Source: Prevotellaceae bacterium (GTDB taxonomy: Bacteria; Bacteroidota; Bacteroidia; Bacteroidales; Bacteroidaceae). From it: 9,867 bases of DNA. The notes beneath the pieces were generated by a model. The model made no database searches. It had not been told where the DNA came from and worked only from the letters and a program-made list of their open reading frames with translations. The translations under genes and the position numbers were made by a program. The stretch is from the NCBI GenBank assembly GCA_031262265.1, contig JAISIB010000171.1, positions 1-9,867 of the forward strand. Direction: 5' to 3'. Below are positions 1 to 7,245 of the stretch, piece by piece; the stretch's first letter is position 1, and each line of letters opens with the position of its first letter.

Positions 1-133
1 GTTTGACATAGGAGGCCACCGCCTGACGGTTTCTGCTGAGATACTCAACCTGACCGATGCGACGTACGAAGTGGTGCGCTACTTCCCGATGCCCGGCCGC
101 TCGGTGCGCGCAACGCTTACCTATATATATTAA
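1..133 (+). CDS. TonB-dependent outer-membrane receptor, C-terminal end (partial)
   Basis: This is the 3' end of a gene that starts before the window. The frame beginning at base 2 reads 43 residues to a TAA at 131-133, directly followed by a second in-frame stop, TAG. The peptide contains NLTDATYEVVRYFPMPGRS and ends in the aromatic strand RATLTYIY. An N-x-x-D-x-x-Y-E stretch, a PMPGR turn and a final aromatic beta-strand mark the last two barrel strands of small FepA/BtuB-type TonB-dependent receptors. Such receptors import iron complexes or cobalamin across the outer membrane using TonB energy. The following surface lipoproteins favour a corrinoid receptor (BtuB-like), but the plug, TonB box and most of the barrel are missing, so the substrate is an inference. 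Confidence 0.8.
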   Translation, partial: FDIGGHRLTVSAEILNLTDATYEVVRYFPMPGRSVRATLTYIY

Positions 134-149
134 TAGGAGAAAAAAGAAT
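134..149 (+). promoter_or_regulatory. Purine-rich ribosome binding site deciding the start at 150
   Basis: The sequence TAGGAGA at 134-140, followed by an A-rich spacer, lies about nine bases before the ATG at 150. A Shine-Dalgarno this clear is uncommon in Bacteroidota. It supports 150 as the start rather than the in-frame upstream ATG at 57, which lies inside the receptor gene and would hide the lipoprotein signal peptide. Confidence 0.6.
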
Positions 150-2048
150 ATGCGACACACATTATATATAATGGTACTCCTCACCGGCCTGCTCGCCGTA
201 GCTTGCGACGATATGCGCGACCGAATAGAGCAGAATACGGACGAGATATTGTCCGAAGCGGGCACGGCCGAGCTATATGTGCTTTGCGAAGGCCTCTTTA
301 ACTTGAACAACAGCACGCTGATGCGTTACTCCTTCTACGATAGCCAACGAGACACAGAATATTTTCGTCATCAAAACAAACGAGGACTGGGCGACACGGC
401 CAATGATCTTGCCGTCTACGGAAATAAACTATATGTTGTCGTCAACGTATCCTCGCAAGTGGAAATTATCGACTACGAAACGGGAACTTCTCTACGGCAA
501 ATCGCAATGAACGACGCAAGCGGGCGTGCGCGGCAACCTCGATCCGTTGCTTTTCATCGTAACAAAGCTTACGTTTGCTCCTATGATGGAACGGTATCTC
601 GCATTGATACGACCACAATGACCGTAGACGGTGTGGTGAACGTCGGAAGAAATCCCGACGGGATATGCGTATCCGGCGACAAGCTCTTCGTCTCCAACTC
701 CGGCGGACTGGATCACCCGAACTATGACCGTACCGTATCCGTCATTGACTTGACGAACTTTCAACTTGTGCATACAATAGAAGTAGGAGAGAATCCGGGA
801 AAGATATTGGCCAATGAAGATTTCGTCTACGTCATGGTGCGCGAACGCGGATTGACGGCAATTGACGCCACAACCTACCGCATTGCGTGGACATACGAAG
901 CGGATATTACCGACTTCGCCCTCGCCGGCGACTACGCATACCTGTGTGTTGAGAATACCACGCCGGAAACGAATGTTCAGCGACTGGAATTGACCACCCA
1001 CGCCGTAGACCGCAAAGCGTTCGTCACCGACGGGACACAAATCCGACAACCATACGCCATCGCCGTCAATCCGTACAGCGAAAACATCTATGTGAGCGAT
1101 GCATATAACTATCAGGTAAAAGGAGACGTCCTGTGCTTCAATCCGCAAGGTGAGCTGCAATTCAGATTAAACAGCGTAGGTATCAATCCGACCGCCTTTG
1201 TTTTCAGCAGCCGCGCCGCCCATCCGTCGAATACGACAGGAGATAGCGACGATCGCGCCGCCTTTGCCAATCGGGTCTGGGAATATAATCCAGCTCCCAC
1301 GCAGTTTATGAACACGCCTGTTACCGCTTATCGCGAAGGATCCCTCGCCGACGATATTCTTGCCTATGCCAACGAACTAATCAACGGTCGTTCGATCGTT
1401 AGCTTAGGAGCATTCGGCGGCCACATCGTACTCGGCTTCAACCACCGTATTCCAAACGTAGCGGACGCGTATGACTTCTGCGTATATGGCAATGCGGCGG
1501 CGAACAGTTCCGAGCCGGGTATTGTCAGCGTTTCGAGAGATGACAACGGAAACGGCCTGCCCGACGACCCATGGTACGAGCTGGCCGGCAGCGAATACGG
1601 TTCCCCGCACATCGTGCGCGACTACGAAATCACTTACTACCGGCCGGCGGAGACGAGACAGGGGGTCAGTTGGACGGACAATCAAGGCGGTGCAGGCGAG
1701 ATACCTCGCAACGCAGCCCACCCGCTCAACGAATATTATCCCGCATGGATACAGGAAAATACGCTCACTTTCCGAGGCACCCGTTTACCCGACAATGCCG
1801 TACAGAAAGGGACAAATTGGACTTTCACGCCTTTCGCGTGGGGCTACGCCGATAATTCTCCCAACAAGGACGACGGCAGTAAATTTAAGATAGAATGGGC
1901 GGTGAACGAGAACGGTACGCCGGTATCGTTGGACGGCATAGATTTCGTGCGCATCACCAGTGCGCTCAATCAGGTATGCGGTTGGCTGGGCGAGACGTCC
2001 ACCGAAGTTTCTACCGTAGAAGATTTGCATTATCAACAACCCAATTAA
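150..2048 (+). CDS. Surface lipoprotein: YncE/DUF5074 beta-propeller (BtuG-like) fused to a C-terminal cell-surface domain
   Basis: A predicted 632-aa lipoprotein. The signal peptide MRHTLYIMVLLTGLLAVAC has lipobox LAVAC with Cys19 followed by DDM, an acidic start resembling the Bacteroidota export signal for surface lipoproteins. Residues about 40-350 hold repeated propeller blades, each a short NKLYV or DKLFV strand followed by a VSVIDLTN-type strand, as in YncE/DUF5074 proteins. The cobalamin-capturing lipoprotein BtuG of gut Bacteroides has this fold and is encoded beside BtuB. Residues about 375-632 form a second domain, typical of Bacteroidota proteins called only cell surface protein. 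Its signatures are FGGHIVLGF, DDNGNGLPDDPWYELAGSEY (calcium-loop-like D-x-N-x-N-G-x-x-D at 464-472), WTDNQGGAGEIPRNA and CGWLGETSTE. The gene starts 16 bases after the receptor stop, so the two are probably co-transcribed. Family recognition is firm for both halves; corrinoid binding is inferred from fold and context. Confidence 0.8.
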   Translation: MRHTLYIMVLLTGLLAVACDDMRDRIEQNTDEILSEAGTAELYVLCEGLFNLNNSTLMRYSFYDSQRDTEYFRHQNKRGLGDTANDLAVYGNKLYVVVNVSSQVEIIDYETGTSLRQIAMNDASGRARQPRSVAFHRNKAYVCSYDGTVSRIDTTTMTVDGVVNVGRNPDGICVSGDKLFVSNSGGLDHPNYDRTVSVIDLTNFQLVHTIEVGENPGKILANEDFVYVMVRERGLTAIDATTYRIAWTYEADITDFALAGDYAYLCVENTTPETNVQRLELTTHAVDRKAFVTDGTQIRQPYAIAVNPYSENIYVSDAYNYQVKGDVLCFNPQGELQFRLNSVGINPTAFVFSSRAAHPSNTTGDSDDRAAFANRVWEYNPAPTQFMNTPVTAYREGSLADDILAYANELINGRSIVSLGAFGGHIVLGFNHRIPNVADAYDFCVYGNAAANSSEPGIVSVSRDDNGNGLPDDPWYELAGSEYGSPHIVRDYEITYYRPAETRQGVSWTDNQGGAGEIPRNAAHPLNEYYPAWIQENTLTFRGTRLPDNAVQKGTNWTFTPFAWGYADNSPNKDDGSKFKIEWAVNENGTPVSLDGIDFVRITSALNQVCGWLGETSTEVSTVEDLHYQQPN

Positions 2049-2073
2049 GTAATAACCATTAAAAGACAACAAG

Positions 2074-2898
2074 ATGAAAAGCAGAGCTTATTTATTATCG
2101 ATTCTTTGTGTGGCGATTTTCGCCGCTTGTTCCAATGACGAACAACAACTTACGTTACACGTCTCCGCATTTCCGACGCTGAATACAGAGACGGAGTATT
2201 ACGGAAAACCGAGTGACGCAGCTCAATGGGGCGATCCGGATCTTACCTTTGCCGTACTTGATTACAACAAACTTCATGACGAAAGCGGCTTGTTTGAGTT
2301 TGATTGCTATTCCGTCGACTGGGGATTCGGCGACGGCACTATTCTCGGCGGCGGTTTCGCATTTAGCAATTTGTCCGGCGGAACGGGATTTTCCAACGAC
2401 TACGGTTATTATGCGAAAGCCGGACATGGTAAAATCGGAGCTACATACGCCACGATGTACCTTAACTACATGTATCGCTACTATAACGAACTGGATACGG
2501 ATATGGGATTGTACTCCGATGAAGTTCGCTTCTTAGACGCACAAACGGGACAGCCCGCCGCCTATCAGGTGCACGGATTTTATGTCAACAACATAGCCGC
2601 CGTAGTGGATGCGATACGGACAGGGAGTGCGAACGGGTTTGAAGTAGACTTTCGCGAAAACGACGCACTCATCCTCACCATTCGCAATGCGGAAGGCACG
2701 CGCTCCGTAACGTATGCGTTGGCTGATTATCAAGACGGCAAAACGTTCGTCAATGAGGACTGGGAATGGGTAGACCTGACCTCGCTGGGTGTTACTACCG
2801 GCTTACGCTTCGATCTGGCTACGCTGCATACGGAAGGTCAGAACGTGACTATTCCTACCTATTTCTGTATAGACGGTCTGACGGTCGCAGCCCTATAA
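2074..2898 (+). CDS. DUF4465-family lipoprotein of the uptake operon
   Basis: A predicted 274-aa lipoprotein. The signal peptide ends in FAAC with Cys19, followed by SNDE, which again suggests export to the cell surface. The mature part is rich in aromatic residues and glycine. Early motifs are TETEYYGKPSDA, FDCYSVDWGFGDG and GGGFAFSN; the later ones QVHGFYVNNIAAV, FVNEDWEWVDLTSLG and PTYFCIDGL fit DUF4465, a beta-sandwich-like family found almost only in secreted proteins. No catalytic residues can be recognised. The gene follows the propeller lipoprotein by 25 bases in the same direction, so it is probably the last gene of the receptor operon. DUF4465 genes often sit beside TonB receptors and propeller lipoproteins in Bacteroidota, including predicted cobalamin loci. 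A role as accessory ligand-binding protein is an inference. Its stop codon overlaps the end of the opposing transglycosylase gene. Confidence 0.75.
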   Translation: MKSRAYLLSILCVAIFAACSNDEQQLTLHVSAFPTLNTETEYYGKPSDAAQWGDPDLTFAVLDYNKLHDESGLFEFDCYSVDWGFGDGTILGGGFAFSNLSGGTGFSNDYGYYAKAGHGKIGATYATMYLNYMYRYYNELDTDMGLYSDEVRFLDAQTGQPAAYQVHGFYVNNIAAVVDAIRTGSANGFEVDFRENDALILTIRNAEGTRSVTYALADYQDGKTFVNEDWEWVDLTSLGVTTGLRFDLATLHTEGQNVTIPTYFCIDGLTVAAL

Positions 2899-4257
2899 CT
2901 TAATCTTCTCCTTATATATATTATAGCGCGCGCGGATGTCTCGCACGAAATTGTACGTTTCCACGCCCCGAAAGTAACCGTACTTACACACGGGGTCATT
3001 GAAATAAAGCGGGTCAGCCTTTAAGAGAATATACGGTTCGACATCTTCCCAACGGTATTTGTCTTTACCGTATTTCTCTGCCAACGCCATCGCGTCATAG
3101 ACGTGTCCCAAACCTCCGTTGTACGCTGCCAATATAAACGGGAGGCGGGACTCCTGATCGGCGATCACTCCCAACGCGCGCGTTAAGAAGCGGATATAGG
3201 CCGCTGCTCCTTTAATATTTTCTTCCGGTTCGAACTCTTGACCGAGCGGTACGCCCATCGCTTGTGCGGTGACGGGCATCAGTTGCATTAATCCGACCGC
3301 ACCGCACCACGAAACGACCGTCGGGTCAAAATTCGATTCGGTATAGGACAACGCCGCCATCAATCGCCAATCCCAGCCGATGTCGGCGGAATATTTTCGG
3401 AATAGCGTATCATAATGAGAAATCAACCCCTCGCGCAACGAGAGGATAGCCGTATAAGGCACCGCCTTACTGATCTCGAAATAACGCTTGGTAATCGCGG
3501 AGTAGACAGGAGAGACGTGGTTGGCCGCCGCCCATAAGTTGGCTGCCTCTGCGAGTTGCGGCGACGTTTGTCGTACTGCCCACGAAGAACGTTGGTCGTA
3601 GCTGACGTCCAAACTAACGTCAAGATTCGGATAATACGTCTTGTTCAGACGCGCCACGTCGTTGTCGCACACCGTATATCGTATTTCTCCTTTGGATACG
3701 CGCGTAATCAATTCTTCGATCGTCGTACTATCTTCGGACACTTGACGAATAATGATTCCGCCACCCAATTCCTCGTTCAAATTAAGCATTCGCTGGTAAT
3801 ATTTACCGGGCATCACGTACACTTCTTGCCCCACCAATTCCGTCACATCCTCCAACGATTCTCTTCCGCGCCGCTGCACGATGACTTGATGCGTCACGAT
3901 TTCTTCTCCGCAGAACAACAAACTGTCTTTACGACTTTTCGTGATGGGCAGCGGATAGGCGATAATGTCACCCTCGCCGTTTTGTAGCTTTTCTACCATG
4001 TCGCTAATGCCCGTCGCCACGATGATTTTTAATCGGAGTCCCAACGAATCGGCAAACCGCTTACTCAGTTCGTACTGGAAGCCCATTTCCAAACCGCGAT
4101 AGTTGAAGTAGCTGGTAGAACCGTATAGTGTCAAAATACGCAATTCGCCGCTGTCGCGAATATCGGGCAAGTCGCGCACGACGCCTTGCTGCCTGCTATG
4201 ACACGATGCCGTGCACAAGAGCAACAGCAGAGACAGACATAGCATTATTCGTGGCAC
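2893..4257 (-). CDS. mltF: MltF-type membrane-bound lytic transglycosylase (SBP_bac_3 + SLT domains)
   Basis: A predicted 454-aa lipoprotein that should cleave peptidoglycan glycan strands, forming 1,6-anhydro-muramic ends, from a lipid anchor in the periplasm. The signal sequence ends in TASC (Cys19). Residues about 36-270 resemble a family 3 solute-binding domain (ELRILTLYGSTSYF, GDIIAYPLPIT, VGQEVYVM). Residues about 285-454 are an SLT domain with the three expected motifs: ALSYTESNFDP with catalytic Glu307, GAVGLMQLMP and AAYNGGLGH. Order and length match the MltF family. The start is uncertain. GTG at 4257 overlaps udk by 13 bases and gives the signal peptide its only n-region arginine. 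ATG at 4245 forms a TAATG junction with the udk stop but leaves no positive charge; it would shift all residue numbers by 4. The gene lies directly behind udk and is probably translationally coupled to it. Confidence 0.88.
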   Translation of the reverse strand: MPRIMLCLSLLLLLCTASCHSRQQGVVRDLPDIRDSGELRILTLYGSTSYFNYRGLEMGFQYELSKRFADSLGLRLKIIVATGISDMVEKLQNGEGDIIAYPLPITKSRKDSLLFCGEEIVTHQVIVQRRGRESLEDVTELVGQEVYVMPGKYYQRMLNLNEELGGGIIIRQVSEDSTTIEELITRVSKGEIRYTVCDNDVARLNKTYYPNLDVSLDVSYDQRSSWAVRQTSPQLAEAANLWAAANHVSPVYSAITKRYFEISKAVPYTAILSLREGLISHYDTLFRKYSADIGWDWRLMAALSYTESNFDPTVVSWCGAVGLMQLMPVTAQAMGVPLGQEFEPEENIKGAAAYIRFLTRALGVIADQESRLPFILAAYNGGLGHVYDAMALAEKYGKDKYRWEDVEPYILLKADPLYFNDPVCKYGYFRGVETYNFVRDIRARYNIYKEKIKL

Positions 4258-4862
4258 GGAAGATGTTTTTTGATGTACATCGTCACAATATCTATAGCGA
4301 CCTGATTGCTTCCTCCTTCCGGAATAATCAAATCGGCGTATCGCTTCGTCGGTTCGATGAATTGCTCGTGCATCGGTTTCAGCACCCGCACGTATCTATC
4401 CATGACGGCCTCCGCCGTACGTCCTCGCTCGGCCATATCTCTGCGTATGACGCGAATCAGACGATCGTCAGAATCCGTATCAACAAATATCTTTAAATCC
4501 ATTTGCTGACGCAGTTTTTTATCGCAGAGAGCCAGAATACCTTCTACGATCACCACTTCGCGCGGTTCGATATGGATTGTTTCGGGTTGGCGCGTACACG
4601 TGAGATAGGAGTAAGTAGGTTGTTCTATCGACCGCCCTTCCCGCAACGAAGCGATGTGCTTGGAAAGCAATCCCCACTCGAACGCGTCGGGATGATCGAA
4701 GTTGATATTTTGCCGCTCTTCTACCGGAACGTGGCTACTATCTTTGTAATAGGAATCTTGCGGTAGCAAAACAACCTCTCCCTCGTCGAGGCTTTCCATA
4801 ATCTTACGAACTACCGTCGTTTTACCTGAGCCGGTGCCTCCGGCAATGCCAATTATTAACAT
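4245..4862 (-). CDS. udk: Uridine kinase
   Basis: A 205-aa cytoplasmic enzyme that phosphorylates uridine and cytidine to UMP and CMP with ATP or GTP (pyrimidine salvage). The P-loop GGTGSGKT is at residues 8-15. The nucleoside-binding segment QDSYYKD begins at residue 35 with the likely catalytic Asp36. The family motif NFDHPDAFEW, the strand VVIVEGILAL and the arginine-rich lid RVIRRDMAERGR also match. Length is normal for Udk. The start at 4862 puts the P-loop strand right at the N-terminus, as in other uridine kinases; an upstream in-frame start at 4937 would add 25 unrelated residues and cross the promoter box, so it is rejected. It is first gene of a two-gene unit with the transglycosylase; no functional link between the two is evident. 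Confidence 0.95.
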   Translation of the reverse strand: MLIIGIAGGTGSGKTTVVRKIMESLDEGEVVLLPQDSYYKDSSHVPVEERQNINFDHPDAFEWGLLSKHIASLREGRSIEQPTYSYLTCTRQPETIHIEPREVVIVEGILALCDKKLRQQMDLKIFVDTDSDDRLIRVIRRDMAERGRTAEAVMDRYVRVLKPMHEQFIEPTKRYADLIIPEGGSNQVAIDIVTMYIKKHLPCHE

Positions 4863-4891
4863 CCGTATAGGGTATGATAAAATAAAATATG

Positions 4892-4899
4892 TACTTTTG
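4892..4899 (+). promoter_or_regulatory. Candidate -7 box for the Dabb gene
   Basis: TACTTTTG fits the Bacteroidota -7 consensus TAnnTTTG and lies about 50 bases before the ATG at 4949. No TTTG at -33 was found at the usual 19-21-base spacing, so support is partial. Confidence 0.35.
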
Positions 4900-4915
4900 T
4901 GCTGCAATTGCGTTG

Positions 4916-4923
4916 CAAAGATA
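4916..4923 (-). promoter_or_regulatory. Candidate -7 box for udk
   Basis: On the - strand this reads TATCTTTG followed by C, an exact match to the common Bacteroidota -7 form. Transcription would start near 4910 and give udk a leader of about 50 bases. A TTTG lies upstream at 4938-4935, but its 11-base spacing is too short for a standard -33 element. Confidence 0.5.
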
Positions 4924-4948
4924 CAAACTATTCGCAAAAATAATTTAT

Positions 4949-5248
4949 ATGGTTAAGCACATCGTTTTATTCAAGCTGAAAGACAGCGTCGGCGAAGAGG
5001 CGCGCCTCTCGGCCATGCACCGTTTCAAGACAGCCATTGAGGCATTGCCTGCCGTTATCCCAACTATCCGAAAAATAGAGGTCGGACTGAACACAAACCC
5101 CGAAGAACAGTGGCAAGTTGCCTTGTATAGCGAGTTCGACAGCTTGGCGGACGTACAAGCCTACGCCGTTCATCCCGACCACAAAGCCGCCGGCGCCCTG
5201 CTGGCCGAAGTAAAAGAAAACCGCGCCTGCGTAGACTACGAGATCTAA
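4949..5248 (+). CDS. Dabb-domain (stress-responsive A/B barrel) protein
   Basis: A 99-aa protein, the full usual length of a single Dabb domain, with no signal peptide and so cytoplasmic. It begins with MVKHIVLFKLKD, the characteristic first strand with a conserved His at residue 4. A helix (RFKTAIEALPAVIPTI), the strand IRKIEVGLNTNP and the hallmark YAVHPDHKAA (His75 and His78) follow. Dabb proteins form dimeric ferredoxin-like alpha/beta barrels. Some plant and fungal relatives are stress-induced or act as cyclases, but most bacterial ones have no known function, and none can be assigned here. The start at 4949 restores the family N-terminus; the longer frame from 4889 would cover the candidate promoter. 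It is divergent from udk and lies 59 bases before dsbD in the same direction. Confidence 0.88.
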   Translation: MVKHIVLFKLKDSVGEEARLSAMHRFKTAIEALPAVIPTIRKIEVGLNTNPEEQWQVALYSEFDSLADVQAYAVHPDHKAAGALLAEVKENRACVDYEI

Positions 5249-5307
5249 GTATCTTATTCAAATTAGCGCGTAGCATATTTCAATAACTTACGGACATATT
5301 ACACTAT

Positions 5308-7245
5308 ATGAAGAAGATATTTATCGGTTGCCTATTGCTGTTGAGTTCAATCGCGGCGTCGGCACAACTATTCGACCCGGTAGAGGTGAAAACCGACTGG
5401 AAACAACTCTCGGACACCGAAGCCGAATTGATTATCACCCTTTCCATTGAAGACGGTTGGCACGTATATTCTACCGAGCTGGGCGACGGGCCTACGTCCG
5501 CAACGATTCATTTTGATACGACCAGCGGACTTGTTGCCGACGGCAAGTTAACACCCGAGAATGAAATCGAAAAATACGATCCCATCTTTCAAAAAGACCT
5601 CCGCTTCTTTGAAAACGACGGGAAGTTGAAGCAAAAGTTCAAAATCACCGCCGGTAGCGATTACAGCGTCAGCGGTTGGTTCGAATACGGGGTTTGCGAC
5701 GACCAGCGATGCCTACCGCCGGCGCGCGTAGACTTTTCCTTCGACAACGCGGCTACGACCGTGTCGTCACCTCTCGCCACCGTACAGCCATCGACTCCTG
5801 CCATAGGTTCCGCCGCTCTGTGGACGCCCGTCATTGATGAGATGCGCGCATTCGGAGAAACGTCCGGACACACGGATCGCTCTTGGTTGTACATCTTTCT
5901 GGCCGGATTGGTGGGCGGACTGTTAGCACTGTTTACTCCTTGCGTATGGCCTATTATTCCGATGACGGTTAGTTTTTTCCTGAAACGCGGCAACGACAAG
6001 AAGAAGGGCGTACGCGATGCGTGGACTTACGGAGCTTCTATCGTTATCATCTATGTAACGTTGGGCATTGCCATTACATTGTTGTTCGGAGCCAGTGCCT
6101 TGAATGCCTTATCTACGAACGCCGTCTTCAATCTCTTCTTCTTTGCGATGCTGGTCGTGTTTGCCGCGTCGTTTTTCGGCGCATTCGAGATCACGTTGCC
6201 CTCACGTTGGAGCACGGCGGTAGACAGTAAGGCCGAGCGCACAGGCGGATTGTTGAGCATCTTCCTAATGGCGTTCACGTTGGCTCTGGTCTCGTTCTCA
6301 TGCACCGGTCCGATCATCGGTTTTCTGTTGGTCGAAGTGTCCACGACGGGTAGCGTCGTAGCACCCGCTATCGGTATGTTGGGATTTGCCGTTGCCTTGG
6401 CATTGCCGTTTACGTTGTTTGCCCTGTTCCCCTCGTGGCTGAAAGCGATGCCCAAGTCGGGCGGATGGATGAACGTGGTCAAAGTGACGCTCGGATTCCT
6501 CGAACTGGCTTTCGCACTGAAATTTTTCTCCGTAGCCGACTTGGCTTACGGTTGGGGATTGTTGGATCGCGAAACGTTCCTTGCGCTGTGGATCGTTATC
6601 TTCGGTTTGTTAGGCGTCTACCTACTCGGTAAGATTCGTTTTCCGCACGACGATGCCGACAACCGCGTTTCCGTTCCCCGTTTCTTCCTTGCATTGATTT
6701 CTTTAGCCTTTGCCGTCTATATGATTCCGGGTCTCTGGGGCGCACCGCTCAAAGCCGTCAGTGCATTTGCGCCGCCGATGCACACACAAGACTTCAATTT
6801 GTACGAAAACGACGTACACGCCGCGTTCGACGACTATGAGGCCGGTATGGAATATGCACGCCGCGTAGGCAAACCCGTGATGCTGGATTTCACAGGATAC
6901 GGTTGTGTCAATTGCAGAAAGATGGAAATGGCCGTATGGACGGACGAAACGGTCGGTTTGCTCCTAAGAAATGACTATGTGCTCATTACATTGTACGTTG
7001 ACAACAAGACCGAATTGCCACAACCTATGCAAGTGGTTGAAAATGGCAAGGAGCGTACGCTGCGCACATTGGGCGATCGGTGGAGTTATCTTCAACGTGT
7101 GAAATTCGGTGCCAATGCCCAACCGTTCTACGTGTTGCTGGATAACGAAGGAAAGCCGCTCAACAAATCTTACGCCTACGACGAGGACATAGACGCATAC
7201 GTACGGTGGCTGCAAACAGGACTAACGAACTATAAGCAACGATGA
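5308..7245 (+). CDS. dsbD: Thiol:disulfide interchange protein DsbD
   Basis: A 645-aa inner-membrane protein that passes electrons from cytoplasmic thioredoxin to periplasmic thiol proteins such as disulfide isomerases or cytochrome c maturation factors. All three modules are present. After a signal peptide (IAASA before Gln20), residues about 21-155 form the periplasmic alpha domain with the pair C130-DDQR-C135. Residues about 190-475 are the polytopic beta domain with Cys212 in LFTPCVWPIIP and Cys332 in SFSCTGPIIG. Residues about 505-645 form a thioredoxin-like gamma domain with C533-V-N-C536 in FTGYGCVNCRKME. All six redox cysteines expected from E. coli DsbD are therefore kept, and the length is close to the usual range. 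The ATG at 5308 starts a clean signal peptide. No clear promoter is visible in the 59-base gap to the Dabb gene. The next gene overlaps its stop by four bases. Confidence 0.95.
   Translation: MKKIFIGCLLLLSSIAASAQLFDPVEVKTDWKQLSDTEAELIITLSIEDGWHVYSTELGDGPTSATIHFDTTSGLVADGKLTPENEIEKYDPIFQKDLRFFENDGKLKQKFKITAGSDYSVSGWFEYGVCDDQRCLPPARVDFSFDNAATTVSSPLATVQPSTPAIGSAALWTPVIDEMRAFGETSGHTDRSWLYIFLAGLVGGLLALFTPCVWPIIPMTVSFFLKRGNDKKKGVRDAWTYGASIVIIYVTLGIAITLLFGASALNALSTNAVFNLFFFAMLVVFAASFFGAFEITLPSRWSTAVDSKAERTGGLLSIFLMAFTLALVSFSCTGPIIGFLLVEVSTTGSVVAPAIGMLGFAVALALPFTLFALFPSWLKAMPKSGGWMNVVKVTLGFLELAFALKFFSVADLAYGWGLLDRETFLALWIVIFGLLGVYLLGKIRFPHDDADNRVSVPRFFLALISLAFAVYMIPGLWGAPLKAVSAFAPPMHTQDFNLYENDVHAAFDDYEAGMEYARRVGKPVMLDFTGYGCVNCRKMEMAVWTDETVGLLLRNDYVLITLYVDNKTELPQPMQVVENGKERTLRTLGDRWSYLQRVKFGANAQPFYVLLDNEGKPLNKSYAYDEDIDAYVRWLQTGLTNYKQR

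Noticed and set aside
57..149. N-terminal extension of the propeller lipoprotein starting at 57
   Set aside because: It lies inside the receptor gene in another frame, hides the lipoprotein signal peptide, and a clear ribosome binding site precedes the ATG at 150.
492..1160. 222-codon open frame on the - strand opposite the propeller gene
   Set aside because: Long but fully antisense to a well-supported lipoprotein gene; no recognisable motif and no start context.
2910..2935. TATATATATTATA followed by alternating CG near the convergent junction, resembling a promoter or unusual DNA structure
   Set aside because: It encodes the last residues of the transglycosylase (ARYNIYKEK), which accounts for the alternation.
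3556..3987. 143-codon open frame on the + strand opposite the transglycosylase gene
   Set aside because: It lies fully antisense to a confidently identified gene, resembles no family and has no promoter or leader; such shadow frames are common in sequence of this composition.
5249..5307. Possible separate promoter for dsbD (TATCTTAT near 5251)
   Set aside because: Two mismatches to the -7 consensus in the TTTG part and no -33 partner; transcription from the Dabb gene is as likely.
6051..6482. 143-codon open frame on the - strand opposite dsbD
   Set aside because: It runs antisense to the membrane part of DsbD, and its polar, Asn- and Ala-rich translation looks like the complement of hydrophobic codons.
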